Below, one piece after another: positions 1 through 12,063 of a DNA stretch of 64,000 nucleotides. The stretch is from Dendrolimus kikuchii (lineage: Eukaryota > Arthropoda > Insecta > Lepidoptera > Lasiocampidae). The first letter of the stretch is position 1, and each line of letters opens with the position of its first letter. The notes under the pieces are model-generated. The model was not told the DNA's origin. It did no database searches and worked only from the letters and a program-made list of their open reading frames with translations. The position numbers and the translations under genes are program-made. The stretch is from NCBI GenBank assembly GCA_019925095.2, contig CM034406.1, positions 12,248,388 through 12,312,387 of the forward strand, written 5' to 3'.

Positions 1-860
1 AAGCCGTAGTCCCACACGAAATAGCCAGATGTGAGGCAATGTTTTAGTAGATCTGCATATTCCTCAGGCATGTTATTATCTATTAGCTTCCTTTTGACAA
101 TCTCAATGCAGTCTTCCACTGGTAAACTGGTAAATAAGGACTGGACATCAAAACTGACTAGTACTTCATCCTCAGCCAATGTCAAATTTTCAATTGCGCT
201 GATGAAGTCGAAGGAATCCTTGACATGGTAGGGTGTGTTGCCGCGGGGATTGTTGAGTGTCTTCGCGAGATGTTGTGCCAGTCTGTATGTTGGTGAGTCA
301 AGCTGGCTAACTATAGGGCGCAAGGGGATGTTGTTTTTGTGAAGGTAACCCATACAGTTTAGGCGCTTTGGCGCAAGATGGTGTGAGTGCGGATACGTCT
401 AAGCTTAATTTTTCGGAGTGTTTTTTCATAACCGCGATTGTTTGTTTGGTTACTTTATCCGTGGGGTCAGTTTTGACCTTTTTATAAGTGCTTTCGTCCG
501 ATAAAAGATCTTGTATTTTACTATTGTAATCAGACGTATCCATGACGACAGTCGCGTTACCTTTATCTGCACGGAGCACGGTTATTTCTGGTTTATTGCG
601 AATGTTTTTTAAGGCAATATATTCAGCACGAGTGAGATTCGGTTTGGGTAGACGACTACGGCGTAAAACCGATGAGATATCTCGTCGTATAGCTTCCGCA
701 TCCTCTTTCTGCATGCTGTTCCTTACCAGACATTCCTCTACGTTGCAGATTATGTTTTCAAAAGGTATTTTTCGCGGGGTTATTGCGTAATTAAGGCCTT
801 TTTCTAATACCGAAACGGTGTTTTTATCGAATGTTTGTTTTGACAGGTTAACCACCGACA
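1..860 (-). mobile_element. Penelope-like element, inverted partial copy (cut by window edge)
   Basis: This stretch is the reverse complement of about 1217-2077, so it is a minus-strand copy of the N-terminal and early reverse transcriptase part of the Penelope-like element that follows it. The minus-strand reading frame from about 861 to 307 encodes the same protein as 1217-1770, and I noticed only one amino-acid change between them (Val for Ile near 483). It stops at the same point because both copies carry the same short deletion after the KLYGLP residues. The match begins abruptly at base 860 and runs off the left edge of the window. Inverted partial copies beside the main copy are typical of Penelope-like elements. 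Confidence 0.85.
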
Positions 861-942
861 ATATATATCGGGAAGCGCCAGCATTCTACGCCAGGCTAGT
901 TTAAAGTTATTAAGATGCCTTATCCGCCAACACCGTTTAAAT

Positions 943-3157
943 TTGAACCACGTAGATAGAGCTATCGAGACGCAAAACTATGAAATACAGGTAATACTAT
1001 CGACAGAAGATTTCCAAAACTACATTGATATTGTTAACAAGAGAGCAAAGGTCAAATATGAACAACTAAAAAACCGCCAAATTTCAAAATACAACCAAAT
1101 GCTAACAAACCAAAAGAAACATCTTGGTACAAGGAACGCGCAAAAAAATATACCTGAGCTCCATTGTGAAGCAATTGTTGATGTGCACGGAAACGCGACC
1201 ACTAATCATATGTCACTGTCGGTGGTTAACCTGTCAAAACAAACATTCGATAAAAACACCGTTTCGGTATTAGAAAAAGGCCTTAATTACGCAATAACCC
1301 CGCGAAAAATACCTTTTGAAAACATAATCTGCAACGTAGAGGAATGTCTGGTAAGGAACAGCATGCAGAAAGAGGATGCGGAAGCTATACGACGAGATAT
1401 CTCATCGGTTTTACGCCGTAGTCGTCTACCCAAACCGAATCTCACTCGTGCTGAATATATTGCCTTAAAAAACATTCGCAATAAACCAGAAATAACCGTG
1501 CTCCGTGCAGATAAAGGTAACGCGACTGTCGTCATGGATACGTCTGATTACAATAGTAAAATACAAGATCTTTTATCGGACGAAAGCACTTATAAAAAGA
1601 TCAAAACTGACCCCACGGATAAAGTAACCAAACAAACAATCGCGGTTATGAAAAAACACTCCGAAAAATTAAGCTTAGACGTATCCGCACTCACACCATC
1701 TTGCGCCAAAGCGCCTAAACTGTATGGGTTACCTTCACAAAAACAACATCCCCTTGCGCCCTATAGTTAGCCAGCTTGACTCACCAACATACAGACTGGC
1801 ACAACATCTCGCGAAGACACTCAACAATCCCCGCGGCAACACACCCTACCATGTCAAGGATTCCTTCGACTTCATCAGCGCAATTGAAAATTTGACATTG
1901 GCTGAGGATGAAGTACTAGTCAGTTTTGATGTCCAGTCCTTATTTACCAGTTTACCAGTGGAAGACTGCATTGAGATTGTCAAAAGGAAGCTAATAGATA
2001 ATAACATGCCTGAGGAATATGCAGATCTACTAAAACATTGCCTCACATCTGGCTATTTCGTGTGGGACTACGGCTTCTACGACCAAATCAACGGTGTAGC
2101 CATGGGCTCACCGGTGTCTCCTGTCGTAGCTGACATTTTTATGGAAGACTTCGAGCAGAAGGCACTGGATACCGCTCCGGCTAAGCCGAAGATGTATAAA
2201 AGGTACGTAGACGATACTTTTGCCGTCCTCCCAAACGATAAAGTCTCTGCATTTCTAGATCATCTCAATTCCATTAGCAGTAATATTAAATTTACTATGG
2301 AACTAGAGGCAAATAATAAATTAGCTTTTCTGGATGTGCTCATCCTAAGGAACCCTGACAATACTCTTGGTCATACGGTGTATAGGAAACCTACCCATAC
2401 AGATAAATACCTTAATGGTTCGTCTCACCACCATCCTAGTCAGTTAGCTACCGTGGGCAAATCTTTGTTTCAGAGAGCACGGAAAATTTGTGACGAGAAC
2501 CACATAGCTGGAGAGCTTCAGCATGCCAAGCGAGTTCTACAACGCAATCAGCTGAAGACTCCACACCAACGTCACAAAGGCCCCAAACCACCTTCAGTTG
2601 AGCGGTGCCCTACTACCCTACCCTACATCAAGGGGGTCACAGACAGAATTGGTCACATCCTCAGGCGAGCTTCAATCAAAACATATTTCAAGCCGCAGAA
2701 AAAGATTACCCAATTTCTGAGACCTGTGAAATGCAATATCCCACTCCAGGATGCAGGGGTTTACAAGCTTGATTGTGAGTGTGGATTGTCATACATTGGG
2801 CAAACAAAGAGGAGCATAAAAACACGAGTAAAAGAACACATTGCTGACATGAAACACACAAGGTCTACGAAGTCTGCGATCAGTGAACACACGCTGGATA
2901 AACCCAACCACTACATCAGATTCGATAACCCACAAATCCTCGCGAAAGATAATCGTTTCATACCTAGAATGATGCGTGAGGCTATTGAAATCAAAAAACA
3001 CCCAAATTTCAATAGAGAAGATGGTTGGCAAGTACCACCTGTTTGGGATCCAATTATCAAAACTATTAAGACCCAAACCCAGCAAAAACCAGCTGCCAGA
3101 CCTCAAGACACTGTGAGCTCTTTCTGCGTACAACGGAACACAAACCAACTTGACTGA
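943..3157 (+). pseudogene. Penelope-like polyprotein, frameshifted
   Basis: Two overlapping frames, 943-1770 and 1724-3157, together give a Penelope-type protein of about 735 residues. The first holds the N-terminal region with the LRADKGNATVVMD motif. The second holds the RT fingers and palm (PLRPIVSQLDSP, FDVQSLFTSLP, MGSPVSPVVADI) and the catalytic YVDDTF at about 2203-2220. The C-terminal third is a GIY-YIG nuclease: GVYKLDCECG, then LSYIGQTKRSIKTRVKEH at about 2755-2850. The frame breaks at about 1730, where the expected LPKIHK reads LP-HK, which fits a loss of 5 nt. The same lesion is present in the inverted copy at 1-860, so it is older than the duplication. Otherwise the frame is open to a TGA at 3155. 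Confidence 0.9.
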
Positions 3158-3416
3158 TAATTACTTTTATTTTTCCTTCCACCCATTTTAATATTATATA
3201 AAATTATTAGAGCTAGGCATGTTTGCTGAAGAGTTTCTTGCGCCGCTTCTTCTCTTCAAGCCATAACATGTTGCGAAGCGGTAGTAAATTAGATTAGGCT
3301 CCCATAGATTAAATAATAACCATAAACAAAATTAAAAATTAAATAATTAAAATTAATAAGTTGGCGGTAGGCTAAATAAAACTTTAACAATACTCGTTGA
3401 CACTTGACATCTTTGT

Positions 3417-3458
3417 CTTCCGTGATCACGGCCACTGAAAAGTGGCCGAAACGTCGGA
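3417..3458 (+). ncRNA. Hammerhead-ribozyme-like motif in Penelope terminal repeat
   Basis: The order fits a type I hammerhead: TTCC (stem I side), GTGATCAC in the place of the CTGATGA core, a 7-bp stem II (GGCCACT / AGTGGCC, 3430-3447) closed by a GAAA loop, then GAAAC, then GTC as the cleavage triplet (3453-3455), then GGAA, which can pair back to TTCC. Stem III would be almost absent, as reported for the minimal hammerheads of metazoan Penelope-like elements. The core strand is not canonical: positions 3 and 8 are swapped to G and C, and there is one extra C before stem II. Activity cannot be judged from sequence. Confidence 0.5.
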
Positions 3459-3580
3459 AAAACCAAAATCAAATAAAATTACCGCGCTTAAAACCGTTAA
3501 AACGTAGTTTTATTATGATTTTACAAATTTGAAATACCTAACGATGATCAGACTAAAAAATTTAAAGTCAGTACAGGTAA

Positions 3581-4060
3581 ATTAGCTTCGAGACGATTTT
3601 GCGTTTATTCAAAATACTGTTATACAATCAAAAAAGAAGTATATGACAGTATTGTGAATGGTAGAGTTGGTACTGGTAGACGTTACATATCATGATCAAA
3701 TAACAGAAGTGTTAGAACGAGGTCAGGTGAAAAGCATATCAAACAAGGTGCATGTATGAAGAGGTTAATGAATGTAGATGAAGCGAAAGATGTTTGTCAG
3801 GATCGTCGCAAGTGGAGATCTATAGTCTCTGCTTACCCCCATAGGAAACAGGCGTGATAATATGTATGTATGTATGTAGTAGTACTAAGTATATTTACAA
3901 GACTGTTAAACTTGATTTTTTTCCTTGAAAATTAGTATTCAAAATTATGTTTAATATAATTTTTCATATTAAATACCGGTATATAAAGATATATAAAAAG
4001 TATAGTTTATTTATTTATGTGCTGAAAGTACACTAACGCAAAAACGTCTCGAAGCTAATT
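3581..4060. mobile_element. 480-bp TIR-bounded unit containing a decayed LINE tail
   Basis: The two ends are 26-bp inverted repeats with one mismatch (3581-3606 and 4035-4060; core AGCTTCGAGACG). Inside, at about 3640-3880, is a plus-strand remnant of an RTE-like LINE C-terminus: residues similar to MNVDEAKDVCQDRRKWRS and SAYPHRKQA, then a stop and a (TATG)n tail. The unit resembles a small non-autonomous DNA transposon that carries or was invaded by LINE sequence. I see no transposase and no clear target duplication. Confidence 0.55.
3640..3880 (+). mobile_element. Diverged RTE-like LINE 3' end
   Basis: The translated end (KRLMNVDEAKDVCQ, RRKWRSIVSAYP, then a stop) parallels the [16 protein letters not shown] and [11 protein letters not shown] terminus of the younger RTE-like copies in the window. 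It is followed by several TATG repeats, the usual 3' tail of this LINE. Divergence is high, so this is an old or related subfamily. Confidence 0.6.
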
Positions 4061-4724
4061 TATTTATACATATAGGCGGTTATGGAAATTTATTTAATTT
4101 AATTAGATAATGTATTATTTAAACAATCACATTCTAGTGATTAATTAAGTTATTAACACGACTTGTGATGTCCTTTTGTTTCGCCACCTTTTCACTTATT
4201 TTTACTTAGTTTTTGTGAAGGAATACAAATTATTAACTTGTAAGTTTCAATGTGGGGTAAATTATAACGTTGTTGGCTCCCCGCCCAATGATTGGCACCC
4301 AGTCAAATTGTTCTTCTTTTGCAGCTAATTTAATTATATTTCCATTTTGATCGAATATTTCAGCCAGTGTTGCTTACTTTCTTTGAAAATCTCTTTACGA
4401 ATAACCCCTAAAGAAACAAATTGGTTTCAATAAGATCTCTCGATTACTTTTTAACATAGGGGATGTTTTAAATTGTTATATTTGTTTACATGCCTTTTAG
4501 AGTTACCTACTTAGCTAAGTGACATAAACAATTTATGTTTATCCCCTGGACGAAACTCTCCGTTGTGTGTGGAAGAAAAAAGAAAGGATGACTTTATTTG
4601 AATAATAATAATTGATTTAGATTTATCTGTGGAGTACGGACCTAGTTTAAGTAAGCGAAGCCACATGTAAAACCCTAGTAAACATTAATTTTATTGGATT
4701 CTCATATCATCGCTAACAACTTAC
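4061..4724. other. AT-rich intergenic stretch
   Basis: I see no coding frame, RNA gene or recognised repeat here. It lies between the TIR unit and a possible minus-strand exon. Confidence 0.4.
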
Positions 4725-4944
4725 CTGATAAATGATTAAGTGTGTATACTGTTACAGTTTTATCAACTTTGAAATTATAGCTGTCATTATCTTCGGCTTT
4801 ATCTCTTATGTAATTTGTTATAAATGTGCGACCTTGAACATCCATATTACACAGTTCCTTGAAGGAAACAAACATCCATTGTTTTTGTAATTTTTTTACG
4901 AAATCATAAAAGTGGTTGTATCGTAAATAAAGAATAGAAAACAT
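4725..4944 (-). CDS. Possible exon of an unrecognised minus-strand gene
   Basis: An 80-codon open minus-strand frame includes residues NHFYDFVKKLQKQWMFVSFK and ends, in LNHLSG, directly at a good donor (CAG|GTAAGTTG on the minus strand; exon edge at 4725). The composition is protein-like and not repeat-like. I could not identify the family or find a matching exon. It may be the end of a gene lying to the left or a relic. Its upstream limit is uncertain; 4944 is only the first Met of the open frame. Confidence 0.3.
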
Positions 4945-5683
4945 TTAAAAGACTACTCAAAGTGTGTTTTTGATCTCGGGATTTGGATGAGCTCGCTCCC
5001 AGCTTAGGTTTTCCCACAGCGCTACGAGATGGGGTTTTACTAAAAGGATCTTATACAATTTCTTCGAGATTAGCATTGCATTGGTGACATTTCTGGTGTT
5101 ACAAACGTCCATAGGCGACGGTAAACTGTTTATATCAGATGAGTCGTCATCCAGTTTACTGTACTCCAGCTATTTAATAAAACATATTTTCCTTTAAATT
5201 ATTAAGCCATACGACATTGGTTTTTTTGCACAATTTTCTGATTACTTTTTATACGTTAGCGGGGGACACAATTTCTAATGTGATTAACGATACCCCACTT
5301 GATTATGTACAATAAAAAAGCGAATGTGCCTATTTCGTAAGGGTTCAGTTTTTGCTGAATTTCTCTCTTTTTTCTCTCCCTTTCTCTTTTCCTTTACCTT
5401 ATCCTAATTAATTGAAGTCGGTACAGAATCTATTTTTCTTTCATATTCCTCTATTCTGTCATAATTCATTTGTTATACCAAAAATCATCGTGTCATTCGT
5501 CACACAATCCATCCATCTCCTTTTGATCTACCTTTACAGTTGTATGTATCGATCTTCTTTTTGCCAGACAGGCCTTTGGAACCCTAAAAAGTTATGATAA
5601 CAAGGGCTACAAGTAAAACGATAAGATAAAACGACGTACTTTTTAAACCGATTTGGAAACCATTTTCATTCAAATTTACAAAC
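4945..5683. other. Upstream region of gene A with a partial interspersed repeat
   Basis: At about 5045-5165 there is a minus-strand scrap of the interspersed family also seen at 13.93, 21.4, 55.3 and 57.9 kb (core: caac-rich hairpinless body with GGTGTTGCAAATGTC-like text). The rest is AT-rich. The 80 nt before the gene A start codon hold GATA-like AGATAA but no clear TATA box, so I do not call a promoter. Confidence 0.4.
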
Positions 5684-5839
5684 ATGGCACCAATAGCAAC
5701 TGCATTTGATACTGTACATTTTTACATGAATGAATTTACCTGTGAACTTGTTGCAAAAACTGGAATACCGAGCGACAGGTTTCACTTTGGTAAATTAATA
5801 CTAGAAGGGCTGAAGGAACATCCTGATTTTGTTCTGCAG
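5684..5839 (+). CDS. Gene A exon 1
   Basis: It encodes 52 residues from MAPIATAFD to HPDFVLQ and ends at CAG|GTAAAT in phase 0. The ATG has a plausible context (ACAAACATGG) and the exon equals gene B exon 1 in length. The residues DRFHFGKLILEGL match the N-terminal part of luciferase-like proteins, which is less conserved than the core. Confidence 0.88.
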
Positions 5840-8800
5840 GTAAATATATTTTACGCAAGTTTTTACTGAAATAATTAAAAAAATGAACTTGAAGTAGTTA
5901 TATCAAAACCATCATTTTCTTTACTAAGAAAAGCTTGGATCTCTTTTATATAGGAAAATCTCTTTTGCCCGGACAAATCTCTAGACAAACTTTTATAGCA
6001 TACTAGAGCTTTCCCCACGGATGCACATCCTATTCCTCTAAGACCAACCATACGTTGTATTAAATTTTCATGTTAGTGCTAGTTGCCTTCTTAAGATTCC
6101 CTTCATTTTATATCGCAAATTATTCCTTTTCCTAGGGTGAAAAGTATCTAGGTCCATTTTCGGTATTTAAACTGCATATATAGGTACAAAATTACAGCAA
6201 AATCGATCTAGCATTCCAGTAGTTTTTCCGTTAAAGCTTAACAGACCGAGTTACTGACGCATTTTTTTATAGATGATGATGATTTTTTATATGCATAAAC
6301 TTGAGAAATGATTGGTCTTCCATACAAACTTACATCCCCCATTTCAACCTGTTATAGTTTTATTTTTGATATAAAAGTAATTAGCCTATGATTCAAGTAT
6401 CGTCAATCGTCTGTAAACTACAAAAATAACGAAAATGATGAAAACGAAATGAAAAATACTAAAATGACAAATCCTATCCTTCTTTCTGGGATAACCCTTA
6501 CCTACATCTATCCCTTTTCCGGGGTGAAAAGTATCCTAAGTCCATCCTAGATATTGAACTTACATATATACCGAGTTTCAGCCACATTGATTCAATATTT
6601 TTTCCGTGAAAGCATTATAGGCTAATAGAAAAACATATTTTACCTCGGAAACTATCCCATTTTTCGGGTCAAAAGGATCCTATGTTCATCCGAATTTCAG
6701 CCAAATCAATTTAGTAGTTTTTCCGTGAATATAATAATTTAACAATCAATTTGGAGTGTATTTCAAGTTTATTTATAGTTTACAAGTGGGCCTACAGGGC
6801 CAAATCTTACACAAAATAGCGAAAAACATTTAAAGGAGTCTCAAAGCCGATTTTGAGGAAAACTAAAGTGACCCATTAGATTTTTGAAAAATTGACTACC
6901 CTCGTCAAACATCGAATCAACTGATTTTGGAAACAAACACATACTATTGTATTAAACCAAATCATACATACGATCAATTTCTGTGAATAAATGTCAAACG
7001 AAAGCAAGAGAAAGGGTTACTTGCTACAGGTCAACCCAAAAAAATACAATATAATATTTATTCCAGGATTAACATTATGTACAGTATGAACCACAAATAT
7101 AGTGTGTTTAAATGCTTTTGAATAGCTAGTACTATTAAATATTGTCTTCGTAGATTGACGGAGCCACTAACGAGATTGATACTAGCAAATCAGTTTTAGA
7201 AAGAACAATAAAATGCGCTATTAGCTTGCAGAAATTAGGACTCAAGGAGGGAGATGTGGTGGTTATAATGGCACCAAATCATATCGACCTTTGTATTCCT
7301 ATGTATGCTGCTTTGACTCTCGGAATTATTGTCGCACCGATGGATTGCACATTAGATGTTTGTAAGTCAATCAAATGTATAAAATTCTAAAATAGTCTTG
7401 TTACTGAATACGAATATTAAAGAATTATAATTACCCGGTAAAATTGTAACTCTCTTCACACTGCAATCAGTTGGTCACAACAGTCTTTTCAACTCTTTAT
7501 AGAAAACAAGTCAACCTCTAGTGCGTACCTTATGTTTAAACAGCAGGCGTTAATACTTAATAATTAATTAATAGCATTAACATAAAAATTTCATATAGTG
7601 TGACATATTGTATTAAATTTTTATGTTAGTGCTATTTGCCTCCGGAATATTCACATCAGTTTACATCGCAAACTATCCCATCTCCCGGGATGAAAGTAAA
7701 TGTCCATTTTCGGTATTAAAACTATATTTAGTGCAGAGTGCAGTGCACGACAGGGCGTCCCCCGCAGGCGACGCTCACCGATGCACCCCCGTCGGTGTGA
7801 AGTCTCGCGCATGCGGCGAAGGGGGTCGCCACCCTTCACGCAGCGCCAAACCTGGCGGGTCGAGAGGAGCAGAGTGCCGTATAGGCACGTGGAATGTGAG
7901 AGGTGGAATGAAAGATAAGATGGACGAAATGATTTATATAATGAATGAGAGAAGCCTGGATGCCTTATGTCTGACAGAGACAAAACGGAAGGGGTGTGAC
8001 GTCGATGACCTCCCCGGTGGCATGCTTGCTCTGTGATCCAGCGTGGACCTGGACGAGCGTGCAAGTGGGGGGGGGGGGGGGGGTTTAGGCGTCGTACTCT
8101 CATCCCGCTTTGTGTCTGGAGTAAATTACTATTGTCTAGTGAATCCAAGACTTCTCTGGGTCCGTCTAAAAATGGGGATCACGCGAGTTTTTCTGGTCGC
8201 AGCTTATGCTCCCGTAAGCTCAGCGGATCCCCAAGAACTCGAGAAGTTTTGGGAGTCTGTGAGAAAAATTCGTCATCATAACGATACATGGGCAATCAAT
8301 GATCAGAAAAGTATGATTGATCTGGTTTTAATAGATAGTCGCCTCCGAAACACAATAATGGATACAAGAGCCTACAGAGGCCCCACTGTCGAAACGGACC
8401 ACTACTTGGTGATAAGCCGGTTTGTGGGCCTTTTCAAGAAGTGAAGACACTGGCGAGAGCGTACCAATTTCGGGGAGCTTGAAAGAATAAATTGTGAAAA
8501 ATTGGAAGATGTTAGTGTAAGGAGTATGTATGCACGCCTAGTCGAAGAAAGGCTTGCAAAAGCGGACTTCTCCGACTTAGATGTGGATAATGACTGGGAT
8601 AGTATGAAAGAAAGTATAGTGGAAAGCGCAAAAGAACCATAGGGATGCGCAAAGAGGTACATAACAACGAAAGGTGATGAATGATGGGACGCGGATGTTA
8701 AATCTAGCGCAGAGAGAAATATAAAAGCCTGGCTGGATTATGTTGCTTCTTTGCAACAGAATGACAGTATGAAAGAGATGAAGAAAGAAATTTATCGCCT

Positions 8801-11800
8801 CTGCAAGAATGAAACTAAAGCTTTAGTGCAAGAAAAGCGTGAAAAAAGAAGAAAAGCTGACGAAGAACTTTGAGGCGAATACCAAACTCTTTTGCAGAGA
8901 GGTTAAGAAGTCTCGGGGTTGTTCGTCAGCTTCCAGAATGAAAAGAATAAAATCTAAAGCAGGGGACGTTCTTGCTGACCCACAAGAGGTGTTGGATGGA
9001 TGGAGTGAATATTTTAGAGAAATGTATGATAATATCCCGGATGCTGGCACCACGACTGAGTCTGTGACCGACTCCGAGGAGTCAGCATCCGAGATCACTT
9101 TGGAAGAGATCGAATGGTCGATAAGAAGTCTGAAAAATGGAAAGGCAGCAGGAATCGATAGTGTGTCTGCTGAGATGATCAAATATGGTGGAACCTGCGT
9201 CCGGGACGCTTTCCTGTCCTTATGCAACTTGTGCTGGAGAATGGGAAAGGTTCCCATGAGCTGGAGGCGCGCTGTCATCGTGCCCTTCTATAAACACAAG
9301 AGGTCACGTATGGAGTGCGCTAGCTACAGGGCCATCAATTTGATCAGCACAGCATCTAAAGTGTATGCGAAGATTATTGAAAAGAGAATGAGAGTGGTAT
9401 CCGATGGATTACTGTGGGATGCACAAGGTGGCTTCAGAAATGAAAGGGGATGTATGAATCAAGTTTTCTCGCTCCGCAATATCGTAGAGAAGCAGCTGGC
9501 TATGGGCCCGAAGGTTTTCTGCGGTTTTGTGTATCTAGAGAAAGCATTTGACAGGGTTGTGCGGAAGGACCTCTGGGACATATTGCCCGGATATGGGATT
9601 AATGGCCAATTGATGCATGCTGTGCAGTCCACTTACGAGGACTGTATGGCATGCGTGCGGGTGGATGGCAGCCTGTCGCCCTGGTTTGACGTCAATATTG
9701 GCGTCCACCAGGGCTGCGTGCTGTCGGCTTTACTGTTCATCCTATACCTGGACGATTGTCTCCAGAGAATAAGATTTTTGGATGTTGGGGTGCAGATGAG
9801 TGATCTAGTTGTAAGCACCTTACTTTATGCGGATGATGCCGTGCTTTTAGCCGAATCGTCATCAGAACTGCAAACACTAGTCACAATGATGAAAGATGAC
9901 TGTCAGGCGAGAGGCTTACATTTGAATGCGAAGAAAACAAAGGTTATGGTGTTTGAAAGAGAAGAAACCAGAACGAATGCAAGGATAATGGTCGATGATA
10001 TTATGCTGGAGCAAGTGAGTGAGTTTGTATATCTTGGATGTGCTTTTAGCAGGGATGGAAGGTACACCGCTGATATAGAAAGAAGAGTGAATTTGGAGAA
10101 TAGTATGAATGGAGCGTTAGGTAAACTTCTAGGCATTAAGAACCTCAGCCAGAAGGCCCAGCTTGCCATACACAACGCGGTGGTACCTACGCTCACGTAT
10201 GGAAGCGAGAGGTCGGTATGGAAGAGAGAGCATGAAAGTAGAGTAAACGCGGTCGAGATGCGAGCACTGCGCAAAATCTGCGGAGTGACGCTCGCGGACC
10301 GCGATCATAATACCGAAGTAAGAAAGAGAGTTGGTCTGAAAGAGAGTGTCGGGGTGAAAGGTAAGGAAAGGAATGCTCCGGTGGTTCGGGCATGTGGAAA
10401 TAATGCATGATGAAAGAATGACTAAACAGATATACAATGCAAAAGTGGATGGAAGCAGAAGTCGTGGAAGGCCACGACACACCTTCCATGATCAAATTGA
10501 TCGTGTACTAGCAGAAGGTGATGTCAGGAGCCTTAAAAACAGACGAACGTGCATGACAAGAGTTATGAATGTCAAAGAAGCAAGCGAGGTGTTTAAGAAT
10601 AAGCCTAAATGGCGCTCTGTTTTTCGTGCCTACCCTGCAAGGGAACTGGCGTGAAGTTATGTATGTATGTAAAACTACATTTAAACAAAATTACAGCAAA
10701 ACCAATCAAGTACTCCTAGTAGTTTTTCCGTGATAGCTTGACAGACAGATCGAGTAACTATTGAATTTTTTTATAGATGTTTTTTTTATATCTATAAGCT
10801 TGAGTGCTGGCTGGTCTCCCATACAAACTTTCATGACCTAATTCAACCCGTTCTTGTTGTATTTATCTATCTATTTATAAACTATATAAATGACCAAAAT
10901 CTCTAAAATGACAAAAACGTCTAAAATGACCTTATGGTCCAAAATGTCCATAATCACCTAAATGTCCAAAATTACCAAAATTTCCAAAGAGACCGTAATG
11001 ACCAAACTTACAAATTGACCGCAATATCCAAAATTACCTAATTGACCAAATTAACCAAAATTAACAAATTACCCAAATGATCAAACTGACCAAAATGACC
11101 AAATTGGCCAAAATAACCAAAATGGTAAATCACAAAAAAGTATCCTACTTCTTTCTTCGCTTTGGGATAACCTTTACTTAAAGCTATCCAATTATCCAGG
11201 ATAAATTATATTCCTTATCTACTCTCTATATTAAAGTTACATAAATACAAATTTCAATGAAATCAATCCCGCAGTTTTTCCATGAAAACTGAACAGACAG
11301 ACAGAGTTACTTTCGTATTTATAATATTGATAAGGGTTTAATTAGGTGCTTTACCTACAACTTAACTGTTTCTTGTTACTAAGTTCACTACAATAACAAA
11401 GAAACTAAGTGCATATAGTCTACACAACTGCGCAGTGAAACAGATGTGAGTCGCAGCCAACCTGATTTGAAGTTTTACAACGAATGAGATGTGGTTTATG
11501 ACAACATAAATTGAAAAAACGCGATTGCAGCGCCATCTATTTTGTTAATTTGTCATTAAAACGACATTGTTTATCGGGATAAAAAGTTTCCTAAGTTACG
11601 ACCCGGGATATAAGCCAACTCTGTATCGAGTTTCATTTAAATCTGTTCAATAGTTTTCACGTGATGCTCTGACAGACAGACAAAAATTCTAAAAATTGCA
11701 TTTTTGGAATCTTGTGGTCCGTTTTAAACGCAAGGTACAAACTCGAACCTTTTGCAGATTTATTGTAGTATAGATAGATAGATAGATTAATTATAATAAT

Positions 11801-12032
11801 TTTTACTTTACGACTGCTAAAACCGAATAAAGTAGGTATTATTATTGTAATATTACTACCTTTACTACAGATTTCCTTTATTGAAAAGTGCTTTTCACGC
11901 AATTTGAAATGTAACTTTATCTTCATTATTTTTTTTTATATTTTTTTTTAATTTAATTTTTTATTGAGACTTTTCGTCACCAATGACGATATCAGCCTCA
12001 TAGGTGATGGCAAATTTACATTTTTTAATATA

Positions 12033-12063
<31 letters not shown>

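Larger units (their letters stand above)
862..3520 (+). mobile_element. Penelope-like retroelement (RT plus GIY-YIG), with 3' terminal repeat
   Basis: A Penelope-like element made of a coding part (943-3157), a 3' untranslated part and a terminal sequence that recurs at 14.4, 32.8, 34.6, 51.5 and 23.1 kb. The terminal part contains a hairpin with a GAAA loop followed by GAAACGTC, the hallmark of the hammerhead-like motifs known in this class, and ends near 3515 with a motif (AACGTAGTTTTATTA) shared by the other copies. The family copies itself through a telomerase-like reverse transcriptase fused to a GIY-YIG endonuclease. This copy is frameshifted and so probably inactive. It lies about 2.2 kb upstream of gene A. 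Confidence 0.9.
7731..10670 (+). mobile_element. RTE-like LINE, nearly full length, in gene A intron 2
   Basis: A 2.94 kb non-LTR retrotransposon in the gene's own orientation: apurinic-type endonuclease (7885-8440), reverse transcriptase (8839-10410), C-terminal tail (10373-10653) and a short (TATG)n 3' tail, bracketed by a 13-bp target duplication. The short 3' repeat tail is typical of RTE-clade elements. Endonuclease and RT frames are damaged, so the copy is not autonomous. Related 3' fragments lie at 12037, 19933, 28340, 30327, 30862 and 62981. Confidence 0.88.

Noticed and set aside
1020..3148. Minus-strand frames at 1020-1202, 1287-1535, 1846-2046 and 2789-3148.
   Set aside because: They are antisense shadows of the Penelope coding region.
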